Part shown: positions 16,129-24,413 of the stretch, piece after piece
Numbering within the stretch: the first letter of the stretch is position 1
Layout: every line of letters starts with the position of its first letter
Assembly (NCBI GenBank): GCA_036723735.1
Contig: DAIMGT010000044.1
Location: 1 to 33,078, forward strand
DNA length: 33,078 nucleotides
Source of the DNA: UBA4656 sp002405525
Lineage (GTDB): Bacteria; Pseudomonadota; Gammaproteobacteria; Xanthomonadales; Ahniellaceae
Direction of reading: 5' to 3'
Program-made: the position numbers and the translations under genes
The notes under the pieces: model-generated
Told to the model about the DNA's origin: nothing
Seen by the model: only the letters and a program-made list of their open reading frames with translations
Database searches by the model: none

Positions 16129-16980
16129 TCACCCCACCCGCTCCATCTCCAGCAAGCGCTGCTTCGCCTCGATCCCCCAGCGATAGCCGCCGAGCGAGCC
16201 GTCCTCGCGCACCACGCGGTGGCAGGGCACGACGAGCGCGAGGCGGTTGCTGGCGCAGGCGCGGGCCACGGCGCGCGCCGCGCGCGGGCGGCCGATGGCG
16301 CGCGCGATGTCGCTGTACGAGCGCGTCTGCCCGCGCGGGATGCGCATCAGTTCCTGCCACACGCGCCACTGGAAGGCGGTGGCCGCGAGGTCGGCCGGCA
16401 ACGGCGGGGGTTCGCCGTGCGCGGCTCCGAGGCCCAGCATCGCCGACACGCGCGCGACCACGCCGGCGATCCACTCGTCGGCGCCCTCGTCGACGCGCTC
16501 GAGCGTGGCGTGCGGGAACTCCGCGCGCAGCGCCGACGCGAGTTCCCGCGCGTCGCGCCCGAGCGTCACCGCGCACAGGCCGTGCGCGGTGGTGGCCACC
16601 AGCAGGCGGCCGACCGGCGTGTCGACCACGGTGTAGCGGATCGCCACCCCTTCGCCGCCGCGCCGATAGGTGCCCGGCGTCATGCCGAGATGCCGCGCGG
16701 TGTTCTCGTACACCCGCGACGGCGAGCCGAAGCCCGCCTGGTAGACCGCGGCGGTGACTTCCTCGCCCTCGCGCAGGGCCTGCTTGAAGGCGCGCAACTT
16801 CAGGCTGTGCGCATACTCGCGCGGGCTCAGGCCGTGGCGCTCGCGGAAGGCGCGGGTCAGCGTCGACGCGGAGACGCCGCAGTCGCGCGCCAGTTCGGCC
16901 AGCGTGGGCGGGGCATCGGGCGCGGCCTCGATGGCGGCGCGCGCATGGGCGACGGGATCGGCGGGGCGGGGCGGGGGCAC
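16129..16980 (-). CDS. Ada-like AraC/methylated-DNA-protein cysteine methyltransferase
   Basis: A 283-residue fusion of an AraC-type DNA-binding domain and an O6-methylguanine-DNA methyltransferase. Residues about 15-105 form the two helix-turn-helix motifs (LAELARDCGVSASTLTRAF; VYQAGFGSPSRVYENTARHL). The remainder is the suicide methyltransferase: IPRGQTRSYSDIARAIGRP is the DNA-binding helix region and VVPCHRVVREDGSLGGYRWG carries the acceptor Cys253. It lacks the N-terminal zinc domain of E. coli Ada that accepts methyl phosphotriesters, so activation would have to come from the C-terminal cysteine or differ altogether. The start is a GTG at 16978-16980 with GGAG 6 bases upstream. No AlkA or AlkB partner gene is adjacent. 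Confidence 0.92.
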   Translation of the reverse strand: MPPPRPADPVAHARAAIEAAPDAPPTLAELARDCGVSASTLTRAFRERHGLSPREYAHSLKLRAFKQALREGEEVTAAVYQAGFGSPSRVYENTARHLGMTPGTYRRGGEGVAIRYTVVDTPVGRLLVATTAHGLCAVTLGRDARELASALRAEFPHATLERVDEGADEWIAGVVARVSAMLGLGAAHGEPPPLPADLAATAFQWRVWQELMRIPRGQTRSYSDIARAIGRPRAARAVARACASNRLALVVPCHRVVREDGSLGGYRWGIEAKQRLLEMERVG

Positions 16981-17017
16981 GGCGGGCTCCAGGTCATTCC
17001 GGACCCCTGAAACGCTG

Positions 17018-17038
17018 GCGCCCGCACGGGGCGGGCGC
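17018..17038 (-). terminator. Possible terminator of the small membrane protein gene
   Basis: A perfect 8-bp stem (GCGCCCGC at 17018-17025, GCGGGCGC at 17031-17038) with a 5-base loop lies 29 bp downstream of the stop at 17067 on the minus strand. Only a three-T stretch follows, so the call is tentative. Confidence 0.4.
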
Positions 17039-17066
17039 TATCCGAAACTTGCGCGGCGGGTGCGGA

Positions 17067-17357
17067 TCAGCCGGTCTGGGTCAGCGGCTTCCCCGGGCGC
17101 GAGGCGCCGGAGACCACGCGGTACTCGCCCTCGATGACCGCGCTGCCGCCTTCGCGCTGCACCGTGGCCGCCGGTTGGCCGCGCAGCAACGAGAGCACCG
17201 CATGCACCACCGCGCCGATGGCCAGCACGCCCAGCGCAATCACCGCGCCGACCAGGGCCAGCGCGATCACCGCGAACAGGCCGACGAACAGCAGGGCGCC
17301 GCGCAGGATGCGGCGCGGGCGGAGGGCGGAAGGGCGGAAGGACGATCGCACGGGCAC
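17067..17357 (-). CDS. Small hypothetical membrane protein
   Basis: A 96-residue protein I cannot assign. It has a basic N-terminus (RSSFRPSALRPRRILR), one long or two short membrane helices at about 19-58, and a soluble C-terminal tail with VIEGEYRVV near residue 75. Tails with I-E-G-E-(Y/F) are common on small uncharacterised membrane proteins of Xanthomonads. The ATG at 17355-17357 was taken as start. It is divergent from the Rieske protein gene, with about 80 bp between. Confidence 0.65.
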   Translation of the reverse strand: MPVRSSFRPSALRPRRILRGALLFVGLFAVIALALVGAVIALGVLAIGAVVHAVLSLLRGQPAATVQREGGSAVIEGEYRVVSGASRPGKPLTQTG

Positions 17358-17439
17358 CGGTCGGGATGCACAATGGGAGTCGAAGAATGGGTGCCCCGGC
17401 CCTGTAATGCAAGTGCCACGAACTTACGGATCGAGACTT

Positions 17440-17766
17440 GTGAGAAAAGTGTTATGCCGCGTTGAAGAGATCCCCGATGGCGGGGCGTTCGGTGCCGAAA
17501 TCCCGTCGTCGACCGGGGGTTTTTCGGTGATCCTGACCCGCCGCAGCGATCGCGTGATGGCCTTCCACAACGAGTGCCCGCACGCGGGCCGCCGGCTCGA
17601 CTGGGCGCCGGGCAAGTTCCTCGTCGAGGGCGCCCTGCTGGTTTGCGCCGCGCACGGCGCGACCTTCGCGCTGGAGACCGGCGTCGGTGTCGGCGGGCCG
17701 TGCCGCGGCGCCGGGCTGAAGGCGATCGCGGTGCAGGTGGTCGATGGCGAAGTGGTCGCCGGATGA
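17440..17766 (+). CDS. Small Rieske [2Fe-2S] ferredoxin
   Basis: A 108-residue soluble electron-transfer protein. The two cluster-binding boxes are ECPHAG (Cys46, His48) and VCAAHGA (Cys69, His72), 20 residues apart as expected. The GTG at 17440 gives MRKVLCRVEEIPDGG, which matches the usual start of single-domain Rieske ferredoxins. The frame is open to an ATG at 17407 and beyond, but the residues added do not look native. It precedes thiS by 7 bp and is probably co-transcribed. A role with thiazole synthesis is possible but unproven, since aerobic bacteria use the glycine oxidase ThiO there. Confidence 0.85.
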   Translation: MRKVLCRVEEIPDGGAFGAEIPSSTGGFSVILTRRSDRVMAFHNECPHAGRRLDWAPGKFLVEGALLVCAAHGATFALETGVGVGGPCRGAGLKAIAVQVVDGEVVAG

Positions 17767-17773
17767 GGCCGCG

Positions 17774-17977
17774 ATGATCGAGATCCAGCTCAACGGCGAA
17801 GCCCGCCGCTTCGATTCGCCGCTCACGGTCGCGGGCCTGCTCGAGCAAACGGGCTTCGGCCAGCGCCGGGTCGCGGTCGAGGTCAACCGCGAGATCGTGC
17901 CGCGGTCGCAGCATGCCGGGCATGCGCTGGCCGATGGCGACCGTGTCGAGATCGTGCATGCGCTCGGCGGCGGATAG
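17774..17977 (+). CDS. thiS: Sulfur carrier protein ThiS
   Basis: A 67-residue ubiquitin-fold protein that carries sulfur as a C-terminal thiocarboxylate for thiamine thiazole synthesis. It starts MIEIQLNGEARRF, has the fold signature LADGDRVEIVHALGGG and ends in the required Gly-Gly. It lies between the Rieske gene and thiG. ThiF, ThiO and ThiC genes are not in the window. Confidence 0.95.
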   Translation: MIEIQLNGEARRFDSPLTVAGLLEQTGFGQRRVAVEVNREIVPRSQHAGHALADGDRVEIVHALGGG

Positions 17978-18010
17978 ACTGTCGCGCCTCCCGACGCGTG
18001 ATCGCACCGC

Positions 18011-18832
<822 letters not shown>

Positions 18833-18852
18833 CGCTCTGGCCACGGACGCAG

Positions 18853-18879
18853 GGTGCAATTCGCTGCGCTCATTGCACC
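18853..18879. repeat. Dispersed intergenic palindrome, copy 2
   Basis: Perfect arms GGTGCAAT and ATTGCACC enclose TCGCTGCGCTC. It is 20 bp after the thiG stop, so it may serve as a terminator hairpin. It belongs to the same family as 16017-16042 and the pair at 29062-29138. Confidence 0.8.
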
Positions 18880-18939
18880 GTGCGCCCTCCGTCGGCCTGG
18901 ACCGCACGCTGCTTGACCACCGAATCCGTCCACGAACGA

Positions 18940-19433
18940 GGCATCCGCAGTTTCGTGCTGCGGCAAGGTCGAGCCCGCCGCCAGGCGGGTGAGGGTGAGG
19001 CAGGGATGCCGAACGGATCGCCGCGCCATGGACGGCGCGCAGCAGACAGCGAAGCGACATGACGACGAGCCCCGACGACCCCCGACGCCAGCGCGGCATC
19101 CGCAGTTTCGTGCTGCGGCAAGGNNNNNNNNNNNNNNNNNNNNNNNNNNNNNNNNNNNNNNNNNNNNNNNNNNNNNNNNNNNNNNNNNNNNNNNNNNNNN
19201 NNNNNNNNNNNNNNNNNNNNNNNGCCCCGACGACCCCCGACGCCAGCGCGGCATCCGCAGTTTCGTGCTGCGGCAAGGTCGAGCCCGCCGCCAGGCGGGT
19301 GAGGGTGAGGCAGGGATGCCGAACGGATCGCCGCGCCATGGACGGCGCGCAGCAGACAGCGAAGCGACATGACGACGAGCCCCGACGACCCCCGACGCCA
19401 GCGCGGCATCCGCAGTTTCGTGCTGCGGCAAGG
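18940..19433 (+). repeat. 155-bp tandem repeat containing the 5' end of trmB
   Basis: The segment GGCATCCGCAGTTTCGTGCT occurs at 18940, 19095, 19250 and 19405, each exactly 155 bp apart. The units 18940-19094 and 19250-19404 are complete and look identical over their length. The unit 19095-19249 has its middle 100 bases replaced by N. The last partial copy (19405-19433) is codons 13-22 of trmB itself. Each unit also carries the trmB start region (ATGACGACGAGCCCCGACGA) near its end, and several hairpins, including CCCGCC/GGCGGG and GCGCC/GGCGC. A copy of the trmB 5' end plus about 90 bp of leader has thus been duplicated in tandem between thiG and trmB. Confidence 0.9.
19124..19223. other. Run of 100 N inside the tandem repeat
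   Basis: The known parts of this unit (28 bp before and 27 bp after the Ns) plus 100 add up to exactly 155, one repeat period. So the missing stretch is probably one unit interior, although the true copy number could be higher if 100 is only a placeholder. Confidence 0.97.
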
Positions 19434-20067
19434 CCGCACCACGCCGGCGCAGCAGCGCGCCTTCGACGAACACTGGGCGCGCTTCGGACTCGAGTACGTC
19501 GGCGTGTCGCGCGACCTCGATGTCGCCTTCGGCCGTGTCGCGTCCAGGGTCGTCGAGATCGGCTTCGGCAACGGCGAGCAGATGCTGCATGCTGCACGGT
19601 CGGATCCGGCGCGCGACTACATCGGGATCGAGGTCCACCGGCCCGGCGTGGGGCGACTGTTGAATGCGGTGGCGCTCGCCGGACTCTCCAACGTGCGCGT
19701 GTACCGCCACGACGCAGTGGAAGTCCTCCGTCAGGAGATCGCCCCCGCCGCGTTGGCGGAGGTGCGCGTTTACTTTCCGGATCCGTGGCACAAGAAGCGC
19801 CACCACAAGCGGCGTCTCGTGCAGCCCGGATTCGTCGACCTTGTGGCGTCGCGGCTCGCGCCCGGCGGCCTGCTGCACCTCGCCACCGACTGGCAGCCCT
19901 ACGCCGAGTCGATGCTCGACGTCTGCAACGCCTGCCCGCTGCTGCGCAACCTTTCGCCGTCCGCCAACTGGGTGCAACGCCCGTCCTGGCGCAGCGAGAC
20001 CCACTTCGAGCGGCGCGGGCTGGCCCTCGGCCACGGGGTCCGCGACCTGCTGTTCGCCCGCGCCTGA
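19369..20067 (+). CDS. trmB: tRNA (guanine-N7)-methyltransferase TrmB
   Basis: A 232-residue SAM-dependent enzyme that makes m7G46 in the tRNA variable loop. Family marks are IRSFVLRQGRTTPAQQRAFD at the N-terminus, the SAM loop VEIGFGNGEQML, YIGIEVHRPGVG, the catalytic-face motif VYFPDPWHKKRHHKRRLVQP, and LHLATDWQPYAESML. The ATG at 19369 is the last of several copies of this start created by the tandem repeat. It overlaps the stop of the mini-ORF from the preceding unit (ATGA). No good Shine-Dalgarno is visible, so coupling to upstream translation may matter. The position after thiS-thiG agrees with the usual gene order in Xanthomonads, as far as I recall it. Confidence 0.96.
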   Translation: MTTSPDDPRRQRGIRSFVLRQGRTTPAQQRAFDEHWARFGLEYVGVSRDLDVAFGRVASRVVEIGFGNGEQMLHAARSDPARDYIGIEVHRPGVGRLLNAVALAGLSNVRVYRHDAVEVLRQEIAPAALAEVRVYFPDPWHKKRHHKRRLVQPGFVDLVASRLAPGGLLHLATDWQPYAESMLDVCNACPLLRNLSPSANWVQRPSWRSETHFERRGLALGHGVRDLLFARA

Positions 20068-20205
20068 CCCGTCCCCGGCGTCGCGTCCCGGTTCGCGGGC
20101 GCGCCGCATCGGCGTATCCTTGACCGCAGCCTCCGGCGCGATCGCGCCCGGGGCCCGATCGGCGCTGCCCCGGCGTCGTGGCGACGAGGACTCCACGCGC
20201 GCTCC

Positions 20206-22044
20206 ATGGAAGCCGGCCTGACCCTCACCCCGCAGATGGCGATCGTGCTGGCGCTGATCGCCTTCACCGTGGTGATGTTCGCCCTCGAGTGGATCCGCGC
20301 CGACATCGTCGCCCTGCTGGTGCTGGTCGCGCTCGGCGTGGCCAACCTGGTGCCGACCGAGCAGATCTTCGACGGCTTCGCCGGCAACGCGGTGATGGCG
20401 ATCCTCGCCACCATGATCCTCGGCGCCGGGCTCGACCGCACGGGCGTGCTGTCGAAGGCGGCGTCCTTCATCCTGCGCCTGTCGCGCGGCATGGAGCAGC
20501 GCCTGCTGCTGGTGCTGTGCGCGCTCACCGGCGCGATGTCGGCGTTCATGCAGAACCCGGCCCTGACTGCACTTTTCCTGCCGGTGGTCTCGCGCATTTC
20601 CTCACGCACCGGCCTGCCGCTGTCGCGTCTGCTGCTGCCGATGGCCTGCTGCATCATTCTCGGCGGCACGACCACCATGGTGGGCAATTCGCCGCAGATC
20701 CTGCTCAACGACCTGATTTCCTCGGTCAATCGCAACCTGCCGCCCGGCGCCGACACCATCGAGCCGATCGGAATGTTCACCGTCGCCCCGGTCGGCCTCG
20801 TGCTGCTGGCCTTCGGGCTGGCCTACTTCGCGCTGTACTGGCGACGCATCGAACCCCGGCGGGAAGAGCGCACCGGTGTCACGCCGTCGCGCACCGAGTC
20901 GTACTTCGCAGCCACCTACGGGATCGAAGGCGAAGTGATCGAACTGCTGGTCACCGCGGACAGCCCGCTGGTCGGACAGTCGATCGGCGAGCTGGAGGCG
21001 CGGGCCGACACGCCGCTGATCCTCGCCATCCGCAACGGCGAGGAGGCGCGGCTCGCGCCGCCGGCCGACCAGATGGTCTGGGTCGGCACCGTGCTGGGCG
21101 TGCTGGGCCCGCGCGAGCCGGTGGCCTCATGGGCCGGCGCGGCTGGCCTGCGGGTGCTGCCCGGCCTGCGCAACTTCGGCGACCTGTTCAACCCCAGCCG
21201 CGCCGGCATCGCCGAGGCCGTGGTGCCACCGGCCTCCCGCTACGTGGGCCAGAAGGTGGGCGACCTGCGGCTGCGCAAGCGCAGCAACATCTCGGTACTG
21301 GCAGTCAACCGCGGCGACCGGATCTTCCGTGACGACATCCGCCAGGTGCAGGTCCGCGCCGGCGACACGCTGGTCTTCCACGGCTTCTGGAAGGACCTTG
21401 CGAACGCGGCCGAAGACCACGACTTCGTCGTGGTCACCGACTACCCGAAGGACGAGGAGCGTCCGCACCGTCTCTGGCACGCGCTGTTCTTCTTCGCGCT
21501 GGCGATCGGCCTCGCGCTGTTCTCGGACCTCAAGCTGCCGGTGGCGCTGCTGGTCGGCGCCGTGGGCATGCTGTTGACCGGCGTGCTGAGCATGGACGAG
21601 GCCTACAAGGCGATCGGTTGGAAGACCGTGTTCCTGATGGCCTGCCTGATTCCGCTCGGCTGGGCCACCGACGCCACCGGCGCCGCCGCCTGGGTGGCGC
21701 AGGAGCTGCTGCGCGCGGTCGGCGACGTGCATCCGGTGGTGCTGCAGGCCGCGCTGGCGCTGCTGACGTCCTTCTTCGCCCAGGTCATGTCCAACGTCGG
21801 CGCCACCGTGCTGATGGTGCCGCTGGCGGTCAACGTCGCCCTGGCCGCCAACGCGGGCCCCACCGAGTTTGCGCTCGTCGTCGCGCTGAGCGCTTCCAAC
21901 AACTTCGTATCGATGTCGAACCCGGTGATGGCCATCATTGCCGGTCCCGGAGGCTATCGCGCCGCCGACCTTTGGCGAGCCGGCGGCCCGCTGTCGCTGG
22001 CTTATGTCCTGATCGTGCTGGTGATGGTGAACCTGATCTTCTGA
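20206..22044 (+). CDS. SLC13/DASS-type permease with two RCK_C (TrkA-C) domains
   Basis: A 612-residue inner-membrane transporter. The N-terminal membrane block (about 8-210) includes GFAGNAVMAILATMILGAGL, MSAFMQNPALTALFLPVV and the family loop GGTTTMVGNSPQILLNDL. Two cytosolic RCK_C domains follow (about 230-305, VTADSPLVGQSIGELEARAD; about 340-405, YVGQKVGDLRLRKRSNISVL). The second membrane block (about 420-612) includes SNVGATVLMVPLAVNVALAA and SNNFVSMSNPVMAIIAGPGG. Such proteins carry anions (sulfate or dicarboxylates), usually with Na+; the ligand here is open. The start is the ATG at 20206, with GAGGA rather far upstream (about 16 bp). Confidence 0.9.
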   Translation: MEAGLTLTPQMAIVLALIAFTVVMFALEWIRADIVALLVLVALGVANLVPTEQIFDGFAGNAVMAILATMILGAGLDRTGVLSKAASFILRLSRGMEQRLLLVLCALTGAMSAFMQNPALTALFLPVVSRISSRTGLPLSRLLLPMACCIILGGTTTMVGNSPQILLNDLISSVNRNLPPGADTIEPIGMFTVAPVGLVLLAFGLAYFALYWRRIEPRREERTGVTPSRTESYFAATYGIEGEVIELLVTADSPLVGQSIGELEARADTPLILAIRNGEEARLAPPADQMVWVGTVLGVLGPREPVASWAGAAGLRVLPGLRNFGDLFNPSRAGIAEAVVPPASRYVGQKVGDLRLRKRSNISVLAVNRGDRIFRDDIRQVQVRAGDTLVFHGFWKDLANAAEDHDFVVVTDYPKDEERPHRLWHALFFFALAIGLALFSDLKLPVALLVGAVGMLLTGVLSMDEAYKAIGWKTVFLMACLIPLGWATDATGAAAWVAQELLRAVGDVHPVVLQAALALLTSFFAQVMSNVGATVLMVPLAVNVALAANAGPTEFALVVALSASNNFVSMSNPVMAIIAGPGGYRAADLWRAGGPLSLAYVLIVLVMVNLIF

Positions 22045-22045
22045 C

Positions 22046-22078
22046 GGCGCCGGGCCGGCGCCGATCCGTTTTCACGTT
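22046..22078 (+). terminator. Rho-independent terminator of the SLC13-type gene
   Basis: Two bases after the stop, GGCGCC (22046-22051) pairs with GGCGCC (22057-22062) around a GC-rich loop. It is followed by GATCCGTTTTCACGTTT, an unusually T-rich stretch for this genome. Confidence 0.55.
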
Positions 22079-22089
22079 TGCAGGCCGTG

Positions 22090-22118
22090 GGCGCCGGCGG
22101 ACGCAGTCCACCGGCGCC
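22090..22118 (-). terminator. Hairpin downstream of the DUF4397 gene
   Basis: GGCGCCGG at 22090-22097 pairs with CCGGCGCC at 22111-22118 around a 13-base loop, 9 bp beyond the convergent gene's stop. It has no U-tract on the minus strand. It shares its stem sequence with the neighbouring terminator at 22046. Confidence 0.45.
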
Positions 22119-22126
22119 GGTCGCGG

Positions 22127-23194
22127 TCAACGGCAGCCGATCGCCGGGACCAGGTTGGTGAGGTTGTAGGTACCGGTACTGCTGCCAAGCGTCCAGCGGA
22201 ACGTGGCCCGATTGCAGTCGGTCAGGGTCAGCGAGGCAGTGCCGGCCACCGCGATGCTGATGGGCTGCGGGCCACCCAGCACGCCGCCACCGGTCTCGCG
22301 CACCGTGAAGCTCGCCGTCGTGCCGTCGAAGCTGTCCGATTCGACCGTGAACCAGCGCTGTGTGCCGAACGGACCGTACGCGTACCAGGTGCCGACGATG
22401 CGGTTCTGGCTGGGCACGGTGTACAGCGACAGGCCCTGGCCCACGCTCGCCGGGTCGAACCAGTGGCCGCCGCCGCGCACGCCGACCGGCGTCTCGGTCG
22501 GCAGCCGGCCGCCGGGCAGGCCGACGAAGCCGAGCGGCTGGTTCGTCCCGTCGCCGACCGCCGCGACGGTGATGATCGTGCCGGACGCCAAGTTAACCGG
22601 CGCGAGGTCGATCAGGTTGGTGCCGCCGTCGGGGGTGGCGACCTTCAGGTCGTAGGACCCGGCGGGCAGCGCCAGGAACGGACTTGCGCCGCGGAACGGC
22701 ACGCTGGCCAGTCCGCCGACGACGTCGCCGCCGTCGGTGCGGACCGAGACCGCGGTGGCCGCGTCGGTGCTGCCGAACGGCGCGGCGTGGACCACGCGGA
22801 CCTTGACCTGTCCGGCGGGCGGCGGCGTGATGTCGTCCACCAGCGGCAGCAGTGCCAGCGGCTGCAGCGTGCCGTTGCCGATCGCCAGCACCGTGTAGTT
22901 GCCGGCCGCGAGGTTGTTCAACTGCGCGGAGATCGCCACCGTGCTGGTCCCGGTGGGCAGCACCTCGATCAGGTAGTTGCCGGCGGGGCCGAGGTCGACG
23001 TAGCCGCTGGTGACGTCGCCGAAGCGGAAGTTCTGGATCGCGTTCGCGCCGTTCACGCGCACGGTCACCGAAGTGCCGTTGAGGGTGGACGCGAACGGCG
23101 CGAAGTGGCCGACCTGTACCCGCACCTGCGCCTGTGCCCCCATGGCCGCGGTGAGCAACAACGCCGCGGCGATCCCCATCGTCATGCGTTTCAT
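22127..23194 (-). CDS. Secreted protein with two DUF4397 domains and a C-terminal beta domain
   Basis: A 355-residue exported protein. The ATG at 23192-23194 (GGAGAAG upstream) gives MKRMTMGIAAALLLTAAMGA, a clear signal peptide with cleavage after AQA. Two DUF4397 repeats follow (about 24-125 and 132-235). They begin with VRVQVGHFAPFASTLNGTSV and VKVRVVHAAPFGSTDAATAV and carry the usual YLIEVLPTGT / YDLKVATPDG strands. The last 110 residues hold a separate domain, HWFDPASVGQGLSLYTVP then GTWYAYGPFGTQRWFTVES. Domains of this pattern are frequent at the C-termini of secreted Lysobacterales proteins. DUF4397 proteins are beta-sandwich surface proteins of unclear role. It stands alone, convergent to the SLC13-type gene. 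Confidence 0.85.
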   Translation of the reverse strand: MKRMTMGIAAALLLTAAMGAQAQVRVQVGHFAPFASTLNGTSVTVRVNGANAIQNFRFGDVTSGYVDLGPAGNYLIEVLPTGTSTVAISAQLNNLAAGNYTVLAIGNGTLQPLALLPLVDDITPPPAGQVKVRVVHAAPFGSTDAATAVSVRTDGGDVVGGLASVPFRGASPFLALPAGSYDLKVATPDGGTNLIDLAPVNLASGTIITVAAVGDGTNQPLGFVGLPGGRLPTETPVGVRGGGHWFDPASVGQGLSLYTVPSQNRIVGTWYAYGPFGTQRWFTVESDSFDGTTASFTVRETGGGVLGGPQPISIAVAGTASLTLTDCNRATFRWTLGSSTGTYNLTNLVPAIGCR

Positions 23195-23467
23195 GATGTT
23201 CTTCTCCAAGCCGCGCGGCGATTCCGCGCGGGGCGCATGGAACGCCCTGCGCCGTCAACGCGGAGTCGCATCCGCGTCGGGACCGCCTTCACGCGGCGCC
23301 GCGCGCGGTCCGAATGTCGACGCGACGTGGCCGCTGCGTGTACCGCAGGTGGCGAGCGGGTGGCGACGTCGTGTGCAAGCCGTGCAGGGCGCGTGTCGCG
23401 CGCGTCGCGCGATCGTCGAATCCTGCCGCTCGTCGCGTGCACACCACCGTCCATGCGGCAGACGTGA

Positions 23468-24388
23468 TCAGAACACCTCGGCGATGCAGCAGCGCAGCGA
23501 GCCGCCGGCCTTCTCGAGTTCGTCGATCTCGACCGTGTACGGCACGAAGCCGGCGCGGCGCAGGGCGGCGCGGCTGCGCGGTGAAAGCGCCCGCTCGGCG
23601 GTGGCGCTCATCCAGCACTGGTCGGCCGCCAATGCGATGCAGTTGGCCACGAACGCCGACTTCTCCTCGTCGTCGATGCGGATCAGGTGCGGGCCGTAGA
23701 GCGAGTTCAGCGCCGCGCACACCGGCGCGCCGACCGACGCCTCGTGGACCACCGCGGCGCGCCCGGCGAGCACGGCCAGCACCACGTTGGTGTGGTATTC
23801 GCCGGCGGCGAGCGGGAAGGCGAGGCTGCGCGCGAGTCCGAACGCGGCGTGCATGGCTCGCGCGCCGGACTCGTTGCAGCGCTCGGTGAGGCCGTGGAAG
23901 CCGATGCCGCGCGCACGGTCGATCACCAGCGGACCGGTGAGTTCGGCCACTGCCCCGGGGACGGCATCGATGCGCAGCAGCTCGCGGCCCGCCGCGCGGA
24001 ACGATTCGACGATGTCGGCCCGGTGGCTCTCGCGGATCCGCTCCGGGTGGCGCATCGCGCCGACTATCAGCCGACCGGGCGCGGTGCCGAACACGTTGTT
24101 GCAGAACACCGCGTCGGGCGAGTCGGAATTGCCCTCGAACAAGCGCACCGGCAGTCGCGCGTGCGCGGCGATCGCCGCTGCGAGCGCCCGATGCTGGGCC
24201 AGCGCGCGCTCCGGGTCCACCGCGCGCGCGAGATCCATGTACGCGTTGTCGCCCGCGGTCTCGCCGGACAGCCGGAAGCCGGTGGGTTCAACCAGCAGCG
24301 CCGCGGTCGCGGTGGCGGCCGCCCGCGGCGAAGGCGCCGCCGCGGCGAAGGCGCGCGGGTCGAAGGTGAGGTCGGTTTCGCCGGACAT
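23468..24388 (-). CDS. Amidinotransferase / arginine-deiminase family hydrolase (CtlX/DDAH-like)
   Basis: A 306-residue enzyme of the guanidino-group modifying family, which hydrolyses or transfers amidino groups of arginine, methylarginine or related compounds. Recognisable parts are LVEPTGFRLSGETAGDN, the acidic pocket RLFEGNSDSPDAVFCNN, the catalytic histidine region GEYHTNVVLAV and the nucleophile near the end in GGSLRCCIAEVF (Cys300 or Cys301). The GIGFHGLTERCNES segment is also typical. The start was set at the ATG at 24386-24388. The frame is open further upstream into the neighbouring GNAT gene, whose stop at 24414 lies 25 bp away, so the two were likely co-transcribed. Citrulline or dimethylarginine hydrolysis cannot be distinguished. 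Confidence 0.85.
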   Translation of the reverse strand: MSGETDLTFDPRAFAAAAPSPRAAATATAALLVEPTGFRLSGETAGDNAYMDLARAVDPERALAQHRALAAAIAAHARLPVRLFEGNSDSPDAVFCNNVFGTAPGRLIVGAMRHPERIRESHRADIVESFRAAGRELLRIDAVPGAVAELTGPLVIDRARGIGFHGLTERCNESGARAMHAAFGLARSLAFPLAAGEYHTNVVLAVLAGRAAVVHEASVGAPVCAALNSLYGPHLIRIDDEEKSAFVANCIALAADQCWMSATAERALSPRSRAALRRAGFVPYTVEIDELEKAGGSLRCCIAEVF

Positions 24389-24413
24389 TCCGCGATTCCA
24401 GGCGCGGGCCCGG

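Noticed and set aside
17134..17439. Long N-terminal extension of the Rieske ferredoxin
   Set aside because: The extra residues are antisense to the small membrane protein gene and low-complexity; the family start fits the GTG at 17440.
18940..19433. CRISPR-like array
   Set aside because: The repeating unit is a 155-bp tandem duplication with no variable spacers, and the 29-bp repeated end is trmB coding sequence.
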